Assembly: GCA_965229715.1 (NCBI GenBank)
Contig: CBDDJL010000003.1
Coordinates: 1-64,000, forward strand
Direction of reading: 5' to 3'
Source: JAVJST01 sp965229715
GTDB lineage: Bacteria > Pseudomonadota > Alphaproteobacteria > Rhodospirillales > Casp-alpha2
Length of the DNA: 64,000 nucleotides
Each line of letters starts with the position of its first letter. The stretch's first letter is position 1. The notes below the pieces were generated by a model. The model did not search any database. It was not told where the DNA came from and saw only the letters and a program-made list of their open reading frames with translations. Positions 41,154 through 48,198 of this stretch are shown here, piece by piece. Made by a program: the position numbers and the translations under genes.

Positions 41154-41209
41154 AGATTCGCCAGTCAACTACAGTTCCACGCAGGCATACATCTGGTTGG
41201 CCGCTCTGG

Positions 41210-41229
41210 ATTCCCGCTTACGCGAGAAT
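41210..41229. repeat. REP-like palindrome
   Basis: Arms ATTCCCGC (41210-41217) and GCGAGAAT (41222-41229) around TTAC, followed by GACGGG, resemble the widespread extragenic palindrome family with the consensus ATTCCCGC..GCGGGAAT. Only one copy is seen in this window, so the assignment rests on memory. Confidence 0.4.
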
Positions 41230-41235
41230 GACGGG

Positions 41236-41256
41236 AAAAAACGCCTTTTTAGCGTT
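41236..41256 (-). terminator. Terminator overlapping the bluB stop
   Basis: On the minus strand a short stem (arms AACGC and GCGTT with a 7-base loop, 41256-41240) is followed by six U residues (A-run 41236-41241). It overlaps the last codons of bluB. The stem is only 5 pairs, so efficiency may be modest. Confidence 0.5.
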
Positions 41257-41926
41257 CGACGATGAAAGAACCCGGATCCTCGCGGCCCTGCCAGCCGGCG
41301 CGCTCAAGCTCGGGATCGAGGTGTTCCTCGACCGGCCAGCCGATACACAGATAGCCGACCAGCGTCCAGGTGTGCGGCACATCGAGAATCCGGCGCACGT
41401 TCTCCGGATCGAGAATCGACACCCAGCCCATGCCGACGCCGCGCGCCCGCGCCGCCAGCCAAAGCGTCTGGATCGCGCCGACCACCGAGTAGCGCAGCGT
41501 TTCGGGCATGGTCTGCTGGCCGAGGCCGTGGCCGAGGTCGGTCGCCTCGTCGCAATAGATCGCCAGATGCTCCGGCGCATCGTCGAGGCCCGAAAGCTTG
41601 AGTGAGGCGTAGACCCGCGCTTTTTCGCCGGAATAGTCGTTCAACGCATCGGCGTTGCGTTCGGCGAAATCGTCGCGGATGGCGGCGCGGCGCGCGGGAT
41701 CGCGCACCCGGACGAAGCGCCACGGCTGCGAGTTGCCGACGCTCGGGCTCAGCGCCGCGATCGAGATCAGCTGTTCGAGCAGGCCGTCCGGCAACGGATC
41801 GGTGCGGAACCGGCGCACGTCGCGCCGCCAGCGAATCAGATCCTCGAGACCGACGCGGAACGCTTCGTCGAAAACCGGTGGTTCGGGCTGATCGCGATCG
41901 TTCGCGGCGCTGCGGTTGTTGCTCAT
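41249..41926 (-). CDS. bluB: 5,6-dimethylbenzimidazole synthase
   Basis: A 225-residue flavin destructase of the nitroreductase fold that cleaves FMNH2 with O2 to make dimethylbenzimidazole, the lower ligand of cobalamin. BluB-specific segments are IRWRRDVRRFRTDPLPD, LSPSVGNSQPWRFVRV, the TMPETLRYSVVGAI lid region and VSILDPENVRRIL. These set it apart from generic nitroreductases. It is alone here, without other cob genes, so the remaining cobalamin genes are presumably elsewhere. A terminator overlaps its stop. Confidence 0.92.
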   Translation of the reverse strand: MSNNRSAANDRDQPEPPVFDEAFRVGLEDLIRWRRDVRRFRTDPLPDGLLEQLISIAALSPSVGNSQPWRFVRVRDPARRAAIRDDFAERNADALNDYSGEKARVYASLKLSGLDDAPEHLAIYCDEATDLGHGLGQQTMPETLRYSVVGAIQTLWLAARARGVGMGWVSILDPENVRRILDVPHTWTLVGYLCIGWPVEEHLDPELERAGWQGREDPGSFIVER

Positions 41927-42024
41927 GTCCGGACATTAACGCGCGCTGCGAGGCCCGACAATGCGGCCCTTGCCGCGACACGGTCCCCGGCTTAGGGTCG
42001 GCGCGGTGCGCGTCGCCAACGTGG

Positions 42025-42109
42025 GCGGGCGTGGTGAAATTGGTAAACACAAGGGACTTAAAATCCCTCGGCTTCGGCCTTGCCGGTTCAAGTCCGGCCG
42101 CCCGCACCA
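42025..42109 (+). tRNA. tRNA-Leu (anticodon UAA)
   Basis: An 85-base class II tRNA. The acceptor stem GCGGGCG pairs with CGCCCGC. The anticodon loop CTTAAAA, with TAA at its centre, sits on a GGGA/TCCC stem. A long variable arm (CGGCTTCGGCC) and a T arm GCCGG-TTCAAGT-CCGGC follow. Discriminator A106 is followed by an encoded CCA (42107-42109). It reads UUA/UUG leucine codons. A 56-base palindrome begins at its last base. Confidence 0.97.
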
Positions 42110-42164
42110 TCCGCTTTCGCTTCGCTACAGCGTGATGGGCGTTGTAGCGTCCGGGAAAGCGGAT
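42109..42164. repeat. Nested palindrome abutting the tRNA-Leu 3' end
   Basis: Outer arms ATCCGCTTTC (42109-42118) and GAAAGCGGAT (42155-42164) are perfect 10-base complements. Inner arms GCTACA (42124-42129) and TGTAGC (42143-42148) are nested inside. The first base is the last A of the tRNA CCA. There is no U-run after it. It may be a Rho-independent-like processing signal or a small mobile palindromic element. Confidence 0.6.
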
Positions 42165-42210
42165 GCCGCGCCGAAGTCTAATGGAGGCGGGCCGTGAGCC
42201 CAATCGGCCA

Positions 42211-42450
42211 ATGAAGTACGTCTACATTCTTCAGAGTGAAGAAGATGAAGCGCGTTTCTATATCGGAGCGACACTAAATTTGAAGCGGCGTATAGATGAA
42301 CACAATGCGGGGCATTCCATCCACACCAGCAAGTTCAGGCCATAACGGCTCAAGACATACATTGCATTTGAAAACCCGGCTCGAGCAGACGCGTTCGAGG
42401 CCTTTCTAAAAACCGGCAATGGCCGTCAGTTCGCCAAAAAGCGATTGTAA
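42211..42450 (+). pseudogene. GIY-YIG nuclease-like gene disrupted by an in-frame stop
   Basis: The frame starts MKYVYILQSEEDEARFYIGA, with the GIY-YIG core (YVYIL ... FYIGA) and the LKRRIDEHN helix of small UvrC-like endonucleases. Codon 45 (42343-42345) is TAA, directly after KFRP, where relatives have Trp. The same frame then stays open for 34 more codons of family-like sequence (RLKTYIAFENPARADAFEAF ... QFAKKRL) and ends at a normal TAA. The intact protein would be 79 residues. It is therefore a recent pseudogene, a read-through gene or a sequence error. It lies 101 bases after tRNA-Leu. Confidence 0.8.
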
Positions 42451-42545
42451 GAATTAACTCTGCACACCGCCAAACCTTCACTGGCCCCCGTCGGTTCGCG
42501 TGCTAAGCTTCCCCGGTCGCACAGATAAAGGGGAGGGGTGGCGTT

Positions 42546-44204
42546 ATGAAGGCTTCGGATCTTTTCGTCAAATGTCTTGAGAACGAGGGTGTCGAGCGCA
42601 TCTTCGGCGTACCCGGCGAGGAAAACGCCGACGTCATGATGTCGCTCAGGAACAGTTCCATCGAGTTCGTGCTGTGCCGTCACGAGCAGGCCGCCGCCTT
42701 CGCCGCCGACGCCTACGGGCGTCTGACAGGCAAGGCGGGCGTGTGTCTGGCGACGCTCGGCCCGGGGGCGACGAACCTGGTCACCGGCTGCGCTGACGCC
42801 AACATGGACCGCGCGCCCGTGGTCGCGATCATCGGCCAGGGATCGACGACCCGGCTGCACAAGGAAAGCCACCAGAACATGGACTCGATCGCCATGTTCG
42901 ATCCGATCAGCAAGTGGTCGGCGACCATCTATTCGCCGAACAACATCACCGAGGTGGTGCGCAAGGCGTTCAAGACCGCCGAGCGGGAGAAGCCCGGCCT
43001 GACGGTCATCGAGCTGCCCGAGGACATCGCCAAGCGCGACACCGACGACGAGCCGCTGGGAATCGTCAAGCAGCGCCGTCCCGCCGCCGATCACAAGGCG
43101 GTCAAGCAGGCGGTCGAACTGATCATGCAGGCCAAGCGGCCACTGATCCTCGCGGGCAACGGCGCCATCCGCAAACGCGCCGCAACGCAACTCCGCCGAC
43201 TCGCGCACAAGGCCGGGATCGGCGTCGTCAACACGTTCATGGGCAAGGGCGCCATGCCGATGGACGATCCGCACTGTCTGTTTACCATGGGCCTCGGCAG
43301 CGGCGACTACAACAACCTCGCGTTCGAGGATGCCGACGTGGTGATCACGGCGGGATACGACCTCGTTGAGTACGCACCTGCGGCGTGGAACAAGTCGCGC
43401 TCCAGCAAGATCATTCACATCGATTTCGATGCGGCGGAGGTCGACAAGGATTTTCCCGTCGCCGTGGAGATCGTTGCCGACCTCGCCGACGCGCTGTGGC
43501 AGATCAACGAGGAACTCAACCGCCAGGCCGAAGACAGGCTGCCGCTGTTCGACATCAACGACCGCAAGAAGCTGCGCGACGTGATGCTCGAGGATTTTGC
43601 CGCCGAGAAGGACGACACGAGCTTTCCCATGAAGCCACAGAAGATTCTCTGGGACGTGCGCGCGTTCATGAACCCCGAGGACATTGTCTTGGCCGACGTC
43701 GGCGCGCACAAGATGTGGGTGGCGCGCCACTACCAATGTCACGAAGCCAACACGTGCCTGATCTCGAACGGGTTCTGCTCGATGGGATTCGCCCTGCCTG
43801 GTGCCATTGGCGCGAAGTACGCCAACCCGGATTGCCGGGTGCTGGCGATTTCCGGCGACGCCGGTTTCCTGATGAACGTGCAGGACCTGGAAACCGCCGT
43901 CCGCTACAAGCAGAACATCGTCGTCATGATCTGGGTCGACAACGAGTACGGCCTGATCAAATGGAAGCAGCAGGTCGGCTTCAAGGGCGAACATTCCGAA
44001 CTCGGTTTCAGCAACCCGGATTTCGAGTTGCTTGCCAAATCGTTCGGCATGTGGGGTAGGGTCCTCACCGCGCCGGACCAACTGGTCCCGGCGATGGAGG
44101 AGGCATTCTCGCAGGATGGGCCTGCGCTGATCGCCGTGCCGGTGGACTATGCCGAGAACATGAAGCTGACCGAGCGGCTCGGCAACATTTCGGTGCAAAT
44201 CTGA
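42546..44204 (+). CDS. Thiamine-diphosphate enzyme, acetolactate synthase large-subunit type (AlsS-like)
   Basis: A 552-residue TPP enzyme. The N-terminal domain has the activating Glu in LCRHEQAAAFAADAYGR (about residue 43), the middle domain spans about 190-320, and the C-terminal cofactor motif is GDAGFLMNVQDLETAVR (the usual GDG reads GDA). NEYGLIKWKQ is typical of catabolic AlsS, which condenses two pyruvates to acetolactate. No ilvN regulatory subunit is nearby, which also favours a catabolic or different decarboxylase role. The start is set by GGGGAGGGG before 42546. Confidence 0.87.
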   Translation: MKASDLFVKCLENEGVERIFGVPGEENADVMMSLRNSSIEFVLCRHEQAAAFAADAYGRLTGKAGVCLATLGPGATNLVTGCADANMDRAPVVAIIGQGSTTRLHKESHQNMDSIAMFDPISKWSATIYSPNNITEVVRKAFKTAEREKPGLTVIELPEDIAKRDTDDEPLGIVKQRRPAADHKAVKQAVELIMQAKRPLILAGNGAIRKRAATQLRRLAHKAGIGVVNTFMGKGAMPMDDPHCLFTMGLGSGDYNNLAFEDADVVITAGYDLVEYAPAAWNKSRSSKIIHIDFDAAEVDKDFPVAVEIVADLADALWQINEELNRQAEDRLPLFDINDRKKLRDVMLEDFAAEKDDTSFPMKPQKILWDVRAFMNPEDIVLADVGAHKMWVARHYQCHEANTCLISNGFCSMGFALPGAIGAKYANPDCRVLAISGDAGFLMNVQDLETAVRYKQNIVVMIWVDNEYGLIKWKQQVGFKGEHSELGFSNPDFELLAKSFGMWGRVLTAPDQLVPAMEEAFSQDGPALIAVPVDYAENMKLTERLGNISVQI

Positions 44205-44216
44205 CGGCCGGCGACG

Positions 44217-44501
44217 TCAGGCGAGGAGATCGATCAGTGTGCCGGTCATCCGGTCGCCTGCGCGGAACACGCTCGCGTTGGCCTTGAACCCGGTTTCCGC
44301 CTGTTTGAGATCGAGCACCGCCTTGAGGATATCCTGTTCGGACAGCGCGACGCCCTGTGCCCGGTCGGCCGCGCCCGATGTCGCCGGGCTGTCGCCGGCG
44401 GGCCGGCTGACGCCGCGCACCAGACGGTCCGCTGCGTCAGCCGCGTTCGCCGCGTTGTTGCGGAGGCCGATGGTGGCCGTGGTCAGAACGCCATCGATCA
44501 T
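44217..44501 (-). CDS. Miniature flagellar rod/hook-like protein (94 aa)
   Basis: A 94-residue protein made of two ends only. Its N-terminus (VLTTATIGLRNNAANAADAADRLV) resembles the N-terminal helix of flagellar rod/hook proteins (IANNIANANT). Its C-terminus (ILKAVLDLKQAETGFKANASVFRAGDRMTGTLIDLL) matches their C-terminal D0 helix. About 30 polar residues lie between. The central domains of FlgE/FlgG are absent. It may polymerise as a cap or adaptor, or act as a non-flagellar relative; no other flagellar gene is in the window. It is convergent with the acetolactate synthase-like gene (12-base gap). Confidence 0.7.
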   Translation of the reverse strand: MIDGVLTTATIGLRNNAANAADAADRLVRGVSRPAGDSPATSGAADRAQGVALSEQDILKAVLDLKQAETGFKANASVFRAGDRMTGTLIDLLA

Positions 44502-44534
44502 TGCGCTAATCTAGGGAAACGTCCGCGCATCGGC

Positions 44535-44550
44535 TGTGATGCATCGCACA
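44535..44550. promoter_or_regulatory. CRP/FNR-type binding site candidate
   Basis: TGTGA-N6-GCACA at 44535-44550 matches 9 of the 10 conserved positions of the E. coli CRP site. It lies between the divergent 94-residue gene (start 44501) and greB (start 44595), so it could act on either. Alphaproteobacterial CRP-family proteins vary, so the regulator is a guess. Confidence 0.35.
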
Positions 44551-44594
44551 CGCGGTCTTGAAAACGCACCGCCGCCTGAGGCAGGCTGGGGACC

Positions 44595-45158
44595 ATGAAC
44601 AAGGCATTCGTCAAGGAATCCGAGGCCGGTCTCGATGTCGACGAGGAAACCGACGGCGACGCCGGCCCGGCATTGCCACGCGGCGCCAAGAACTACATGA
44701 CGCCGGCGGGCCATGCGCGCCTTGAAGAAGAGCTTCGACGGCTTCGCGTCGAGGAGCGCCCCAAGGTCGTCGAGGTCGTGTCCTGGGCGGCAGGCAACGG
44801 CGACCGTTCGGAAAACGGCGACTACATCTACGGCAAGAAACGGCTGCGCGAGATCGACCGGCGCATGCGCTTCCTGATGAAGCGTCTCGATATCGCCGAG
44901 GTCGTCGACCCGGCGCGCCAGACCAACCGCGATCAGGTGTTCTTCGGCGCGCGTGTGACCTATGCGGATGGCGACGGCGATGAGCGTACGGTTCGCATCG
45001 TCGGTGTCGACGAGGCCGATCTCGACCGGGGCGAGATCAGCTGGGTATCGCCCATCGCCCGGGCGCTGCTGAAAGCCTACGAGGGCGACGTGGTCAAGGT
45101 GCGTACGCCGGCCGGGCTCGAGGAGATCGAAGTCGTCGCTATTGAGTATGAGGCGTGA
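44595..45158 (+). CDS. greB: Transcription elongation factor GreB
   Basis: A 187-residue Gre factor that rescues backtracked RNA polymerase by stimulating transcript cleavage. The N-terminal coiled coil carries the acidic tip (NGDRSENGDYIYGKKRLREID), where the D..E pair reaches the active site. The C-terminal FKBP-like domain has SPIARALLKAYEGDVV. An extra acidic N-terminal stretch (about 20 residues) precedes the coiled coil. The long tip motif with YGKKRLREID is GreB rather than GreA. Its stop codon overlaps a GTG that is an unlikely start for the next gene. Confidence 0.94.
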   Translation: MNKAFVKESEAGLDVDEETDGDAGPALPRGAKNYMTPAGHARLEEELRRLRVEERPKVVEVVSWAAGNGDRSENGDYIYGKKRLREIDRRMRFLMKRLDIAEVVDPARQTNRDQVFFGARVTYADGDGDERTVRIVGVDEADLDRGEISWVSPIARALLKAYEGDVVKVRTPAGLEEIEVVAIEYEA

Positions 45159-45280
45159 CGGCTGAACGACCGTTCCGTGTATATCCCGATGTTGGCATAT
45201 TGAATTGGCCGATCCGGCCACTACATCTCCGACGGTCACATGTTGTTCCTCAGGGACGAAGAGAGCGGAAGGGCGGATTG

Positions 45281-46432
45281 TTGAACGCGCCAATACCAGA
45301 AGACGAGCTGGATCGTCTTTCAACGCTGAGAAGCTACAACATCCTCGATACACCGCGTGAACAGGCGTTTGACGGCGTTACCCGACTCGCCAGTTCGATG
45401 TTCGGTGTTCCGGTTGCCTTCGTCTCCCTCGTCGACGAGGACCGTCAGTGGTTCAAGTCCTGTATCGGCATCGATATCGAGGAAACGCCGCGCGATATAT
45501 CGTTTTGCGCCCATGCCATCTTGCAAAACGACGTGATGGTAGTTCCCGATGCGACGGAGGATTCCCGTTTCAAAGACAACCCGCTGGTTGTCGGTGAACC
45601 GGGAATCAGATTTTACGCCGGGGCGCCGCTGACTTTCGGCCAGCACAATCTTGGAACCCTCTGCCTTGTCGATTTCGAGCCGCGAACGCTGGATGCGGAA
45701 GATTGCAGGCGCTTGTCCGATTTTGCGGCGATTGTATGCGATCAGCTCGAGCTTCGAAAAACGGCGAAAGAATTCGATCTGGAAAAATCGAACGCAGAAG
45801 CTGCGAGTGAAGTGCGCGACCAGTTTACGGCCAGCATTGCCGGCGCGTTGCGCGGCCCGTTGAATACAACCCTCGGGCATGCGCGGTCTTTGCAAAAGGT
45901 GGCGCCCGGCCAAACCGGCGACGAGCAGAAAAGGTGCGTCGAAATCATTGCAACCAATTGCGTTCACATGCTCAAATTTGTCGACGACGTTTTGAACATT
46001 CACGATCTGGAGGGGCCGCCTCAACGATCGTCGCTTGAGCTTGCGACGGTGGCTCGCGCTGGCGTGGATGAAGCCATCGAGGCCTGCGCTTTGCGGGGGA
46101 ACCGTATCGATTGCCGCGTCGGCGAGATCAATGACGTGACGTGTATGGCGAACGAGCGTTTCGTCCGCCGCGCCCTGGCCGGCTTACTGGTTGGCATGTC
46201 ATCGCAATCGTCGGCATCGACCCGGATGGTCGTCAGCACATCGGGGCCCGAGGAGGGATACGCTGTGATAACGGCCGAGCAATTCGGCGGACGTCAGGCG
46301 GATGGGGATTTCGACGGCAACGTCAACGTGATAATCGCGCGGCGACTTATCGAGCGGACGGGCGGCTCGATCGATCTCTCGGTACGAGATGCCGGAGCGA
46401 CGAAATCATTCCGGATAACGCTTCCTACCTAG
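45281..46432 (+). CDS. GAF-domain sensor with a degenerate histidine-kinase module (pseudokinase)
   Basis: A 383-residue protein: a GAF domain (about 15-155, YNILDTPREQAFDGVTRLAS, DISFCAHAIL), a coiled linker, and a region colinear with a histidine kinase. The H-box phenotype is lost: where kinases read SHELRTPLN this protein reads AGALRGPLN (about residues 187-195), so phospho-accepting His is Gly and the following Glu is Ala. The N-box Asn is also absent (LLVGM) and the G2 glycines are gone (NVIIARRLIE), so it should neither bind ATP nor autophosphorylate. Likely role: scaffold or competitor. The TTG at 45281 follows GGAAGGGCGG; codon use upstream is poor. Confidence 0.8.
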   Translation: MNAPIPEDELDRLSTLRSYNILDTPREQAFDGVTRLASSMFGVPVAFVSLVDEDRQWFKSCIGIDIEETPRDISFCAHAILQNDVMVVPDATEDSRFKDNPLVVGEPGIRFYAGAPLTFGQHNLGTLCLVDFEPRTLDAEDCRRLSDFAAIVCDQLELRKTAKEFDLEKSNAEAASEVRDQFTASIAGALRGPLNTTLGHARSLQKVAPGQTGDEQKRCVEIIATNCVHMLKFVDDVLNIHDLEGPPQRSSLELATVARAGVDEAIEACALRGNRIDCRVGEINDVTCMANERFVRRALAGLLVGMSSQSSASTRMVVSTSGPEEGYAVITAEQFGGRQADGDFDGNVNVIIARRLIERTGGSIDLSVRDAGATKSFRITLPT

Positions 46433-46919
46433 GCGCCGAAAACATCGGTTGAACCGCAGCAGGCAGGTCGACGGCAGATTCGGCCGGATGTTTGAGATCG
46501 CCCATCATCGCCCCGAACCCACGGATAAGGTCTTGAAGATCCGGCTCCTCGACCAGCGAAGCGGCGGTGTCGCAGGGGAACCATTCGCGCCGACGCTGGT
46601 GTGCCTCCGGCCAATTCGGCGCGACGCTGTCGACCAACATCGGATAGACATCGACGGCATAGGCGCGTCGTTTCCTGTCGTCGAACTTGCGGTAGATATA
46701 GGAACCGATCGCGCGGTCGCCGATGGCGCCGACGATGCCGGCTTCCTCGAGTGCTTCCTTGGCGGCGGACCGCGCCGCGGTCATGCCGCGTTCGATATTG
46801 CCCTTTGGCGGCACCCAGCGGCCGCGCCCGCGTGACGTGATCAACAAAATCCGTAGCCCGAAACCGCGGACCAGATAAGGCAGGGCGGCGGACTGCGGCA
46901 CGAAGGGTGTATTGGTCAT
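46425..46919 (-). CDS. Nudix hydrolase (diphosphoinositol-polyphosphate-type)
   Basis: A 164-residue Nudix hydrolase with box residues in GNIERGMTAARSAAKEALEEAG (the conserved E-E-x-G core). The N-terminal VPPKGNIE start and the ERGMTAARSAA spacing resemble the DIPP/Ap4A branch. Substrates could be diadenosine or inositol polyphosphates. The ATG at 46919 is preferred over 46961 because a Shine-Dalgarno lies 7 bases before it, partly buried in a hairpin. Its 3' end overlaps the sensor gene by 8 bases. Confidence 0.85.
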   Translation of the reverse strand: MTNTPFVPQSAALPYLVRGFGLRILLITSRGRGRWVPPKGNIERGMTAARSAAKEALEEAGIVGAIGDRAIGSYIYRKFDDRKRRAYAVDVYPMLVDSVAPNWPEAHQRRREWFPCDTAASLVEEPDLQDLIRGFGAMMGDLKHPAESAVDLPAAVQPMFSAPR

Positions 46920-46927
46920 TGGCAGGC

Positions 46928-46942
46928 TCCTTCCACGAAGGA
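46928..46942 (-). promoter_or_regulatory. Hairpin masking the Nudix gene Shine-Dalgarno
   Basis: On the minus strand TCCTTC, a 3-base loop GTG and GAAGGA (46942-46928) form a perfect 6-pair stem. The right arm, GAAGGAG, is the Shine-Dalgarno 7 bases before the ATG at 46919. Pairing would hide it from ribosomes, and melting would expose it. Confidence 0.4.
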
Positions 46943-46998
46943 AAAAGCCTAGCAATAACAATGTTTAAACGAGGTTAACCGCCAAACTGGACAATCAG

Positions 46999-48198
46999 TT
47001 ATCCGGCGAAGATCAGGCGTTCCTGCTCATAAAGCCAGGCGGCGAAGCCGACAAGGATCGCGGCGACCGCGAACGAGCCCAGGGCCGAGAGCAAGACCGA
47101 GAGACCGGTGATGCCATCGCCGGAAACCAGATCGCCGAGCAACAACGTCTGCGACAGGATCGGGACAGCGGTCATCCAGGTTTGCGACTGCACCGGCGCG
47201 AACACCATGACCATGCCGGGAATCGCCGGTATCAGGGGCAGCAGGCCGAGATACGTCTGCGCTTCCTTGTAGGTGCGGGTCAGCGACGCGATGATGACCT
47301 GAATGCCGACGGCGACCATCATCAACGGCAAGGTGACGATCAACGCCAGTCCGACGGAGTCCCAGGTGAAGGCGGCGGCAAAATCGACGTCCGGGTTCCC
47401 TGTCAGGTAGAGCACGAGCTTGAAAGCGGCGAGCTGCACGGCAACTGCAGCGGCGGTAAACACCAGTGCCGCCAAATACTTGCCGATCAACAATCCCCAT
47501 CTGGGCACCGGATGGATCATCAGGCTTTCGAGAGTGCCGCGCTCTCGCTCGCCCGACGTCGTGTCCATGGCGAGGTAGACCCCGCCCATGAACACGTTGA
47601 AGATGATCAGCGGCGGCACCATCAGGAAGAGAAACGCGATGACGTTCTTTTCCGTTGCCACGTTGACGTTCTCGATCCACAGCGGTTGCAGGATGGTACG
47701 GTCGATACCGCGTTTCTCGAGACGCTGGTCCAAAATCTTCCGATTGAAACGGCCGAGGATTTCCTTGAGCCGGCTGACGGCCAGCAACCCAGGGAGGTTC
47801 GACGAATTGAAAATCGCGGTTACCTTGCCGACCCGGTCGGCGGCGAGGTCGTCGGCGAAATTCTCGGATATGACCAGAGCGATCCTGACCTCGCCGATTT
47901 GAACCGAATGTTCCGGATCCGGCGGCATCTCGACGATGGCGACGTTTTCCGACTTCAGGTGTGCGGCGAGCGCCGGGGCATGCTCGATGCCGGCGACGGG
48001 AACCTGCATGGACGCGTTTTCGTCGTCGCTAACCGTGGCCTTGACGATGGCCGAGAACAACAACCCCAACAGCAGTGGTCCGAGCAGCGGATAGATCAGC
48101 GCCGACAGTAGCGAGCGGTGATCGCGCGCGTTGTCGATAACTTCCTTTTCGAAAACGACGGCGATACCGCGCCATGGGTTGGTTCGGGATTTATTCAT
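46999..48198 (-). CDS. ABC-2 type transporter permease (NatB-like)
   Basis: A 399-residue ABC-2 permease with one N-terminal membrane segment (about 31-51), a large extracytoplasmic domain (about 70-180) and five more helices (about 184-395). The segment GVYLAMDTTSGERERGTLESLM is typical of the NatB/YhaP branch of Na+ or antibiotic exporters. It overlaps the ATPase gene 48191-48919 by 8 bases, so the two are coupled. The substrate is unknown; NatAB systems export Na+ or peptides. Confidence 0.9.
   Translation of the reverse strand: MNKSRTNPWRGIAVVFEKEVIDNARDHRSLLSALIYPLLGPLLLGLLFSAIVKATVSDDENASMQVPVAGIEHAPALAAHLKSENVAIVEMPPDPEHSVQIGEVRIALVISENFADDLAADRVGKVTAIFNSSNLPGLLAVSRLKEILGRFNRKILDQRLEKRGIDRTILQPLWIENVNVATEKNVIAFLFLMVPPLIIFNVFMGGVYLAMDTTSGERERGTLESLMIHPVPRWGLLIGKYLAALVFTAAAVAVQLAAFKLVLYLTGNPDVDFAAAFTWDSVGLALIVTLPLMMVAVGIQVIIASLTRTYKEAQTYLGLLPLIPAIPGMVMVFAPVQSQTWMTAVPILSQTLLLGDLVSGDGITGLSVLLSALGSFAVAAILVGFAAWLYEQERLIFAG

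Noticed and set aside
42025..42164. tRNA-Leu as an integration site of a mobile island
   Set aside because: No integrase gene or direct repeat of the tRNA 3' end was found nearby; XerD is a housekeeping recombinase.
42426..44198. Long open frame antisense to the TPP enzyme
   Set aside because: It mirrors the coding strand of a strong gene (42546-44204), with no recognisable domain or ribosome site.
45155..45280. GTG start overlapping the greB stop for the sensor gene
   Set aside because: The 42 extra codons use rare codons and are unlike GAF proteins; TTG at 45281 with a good ribosome site fits better.
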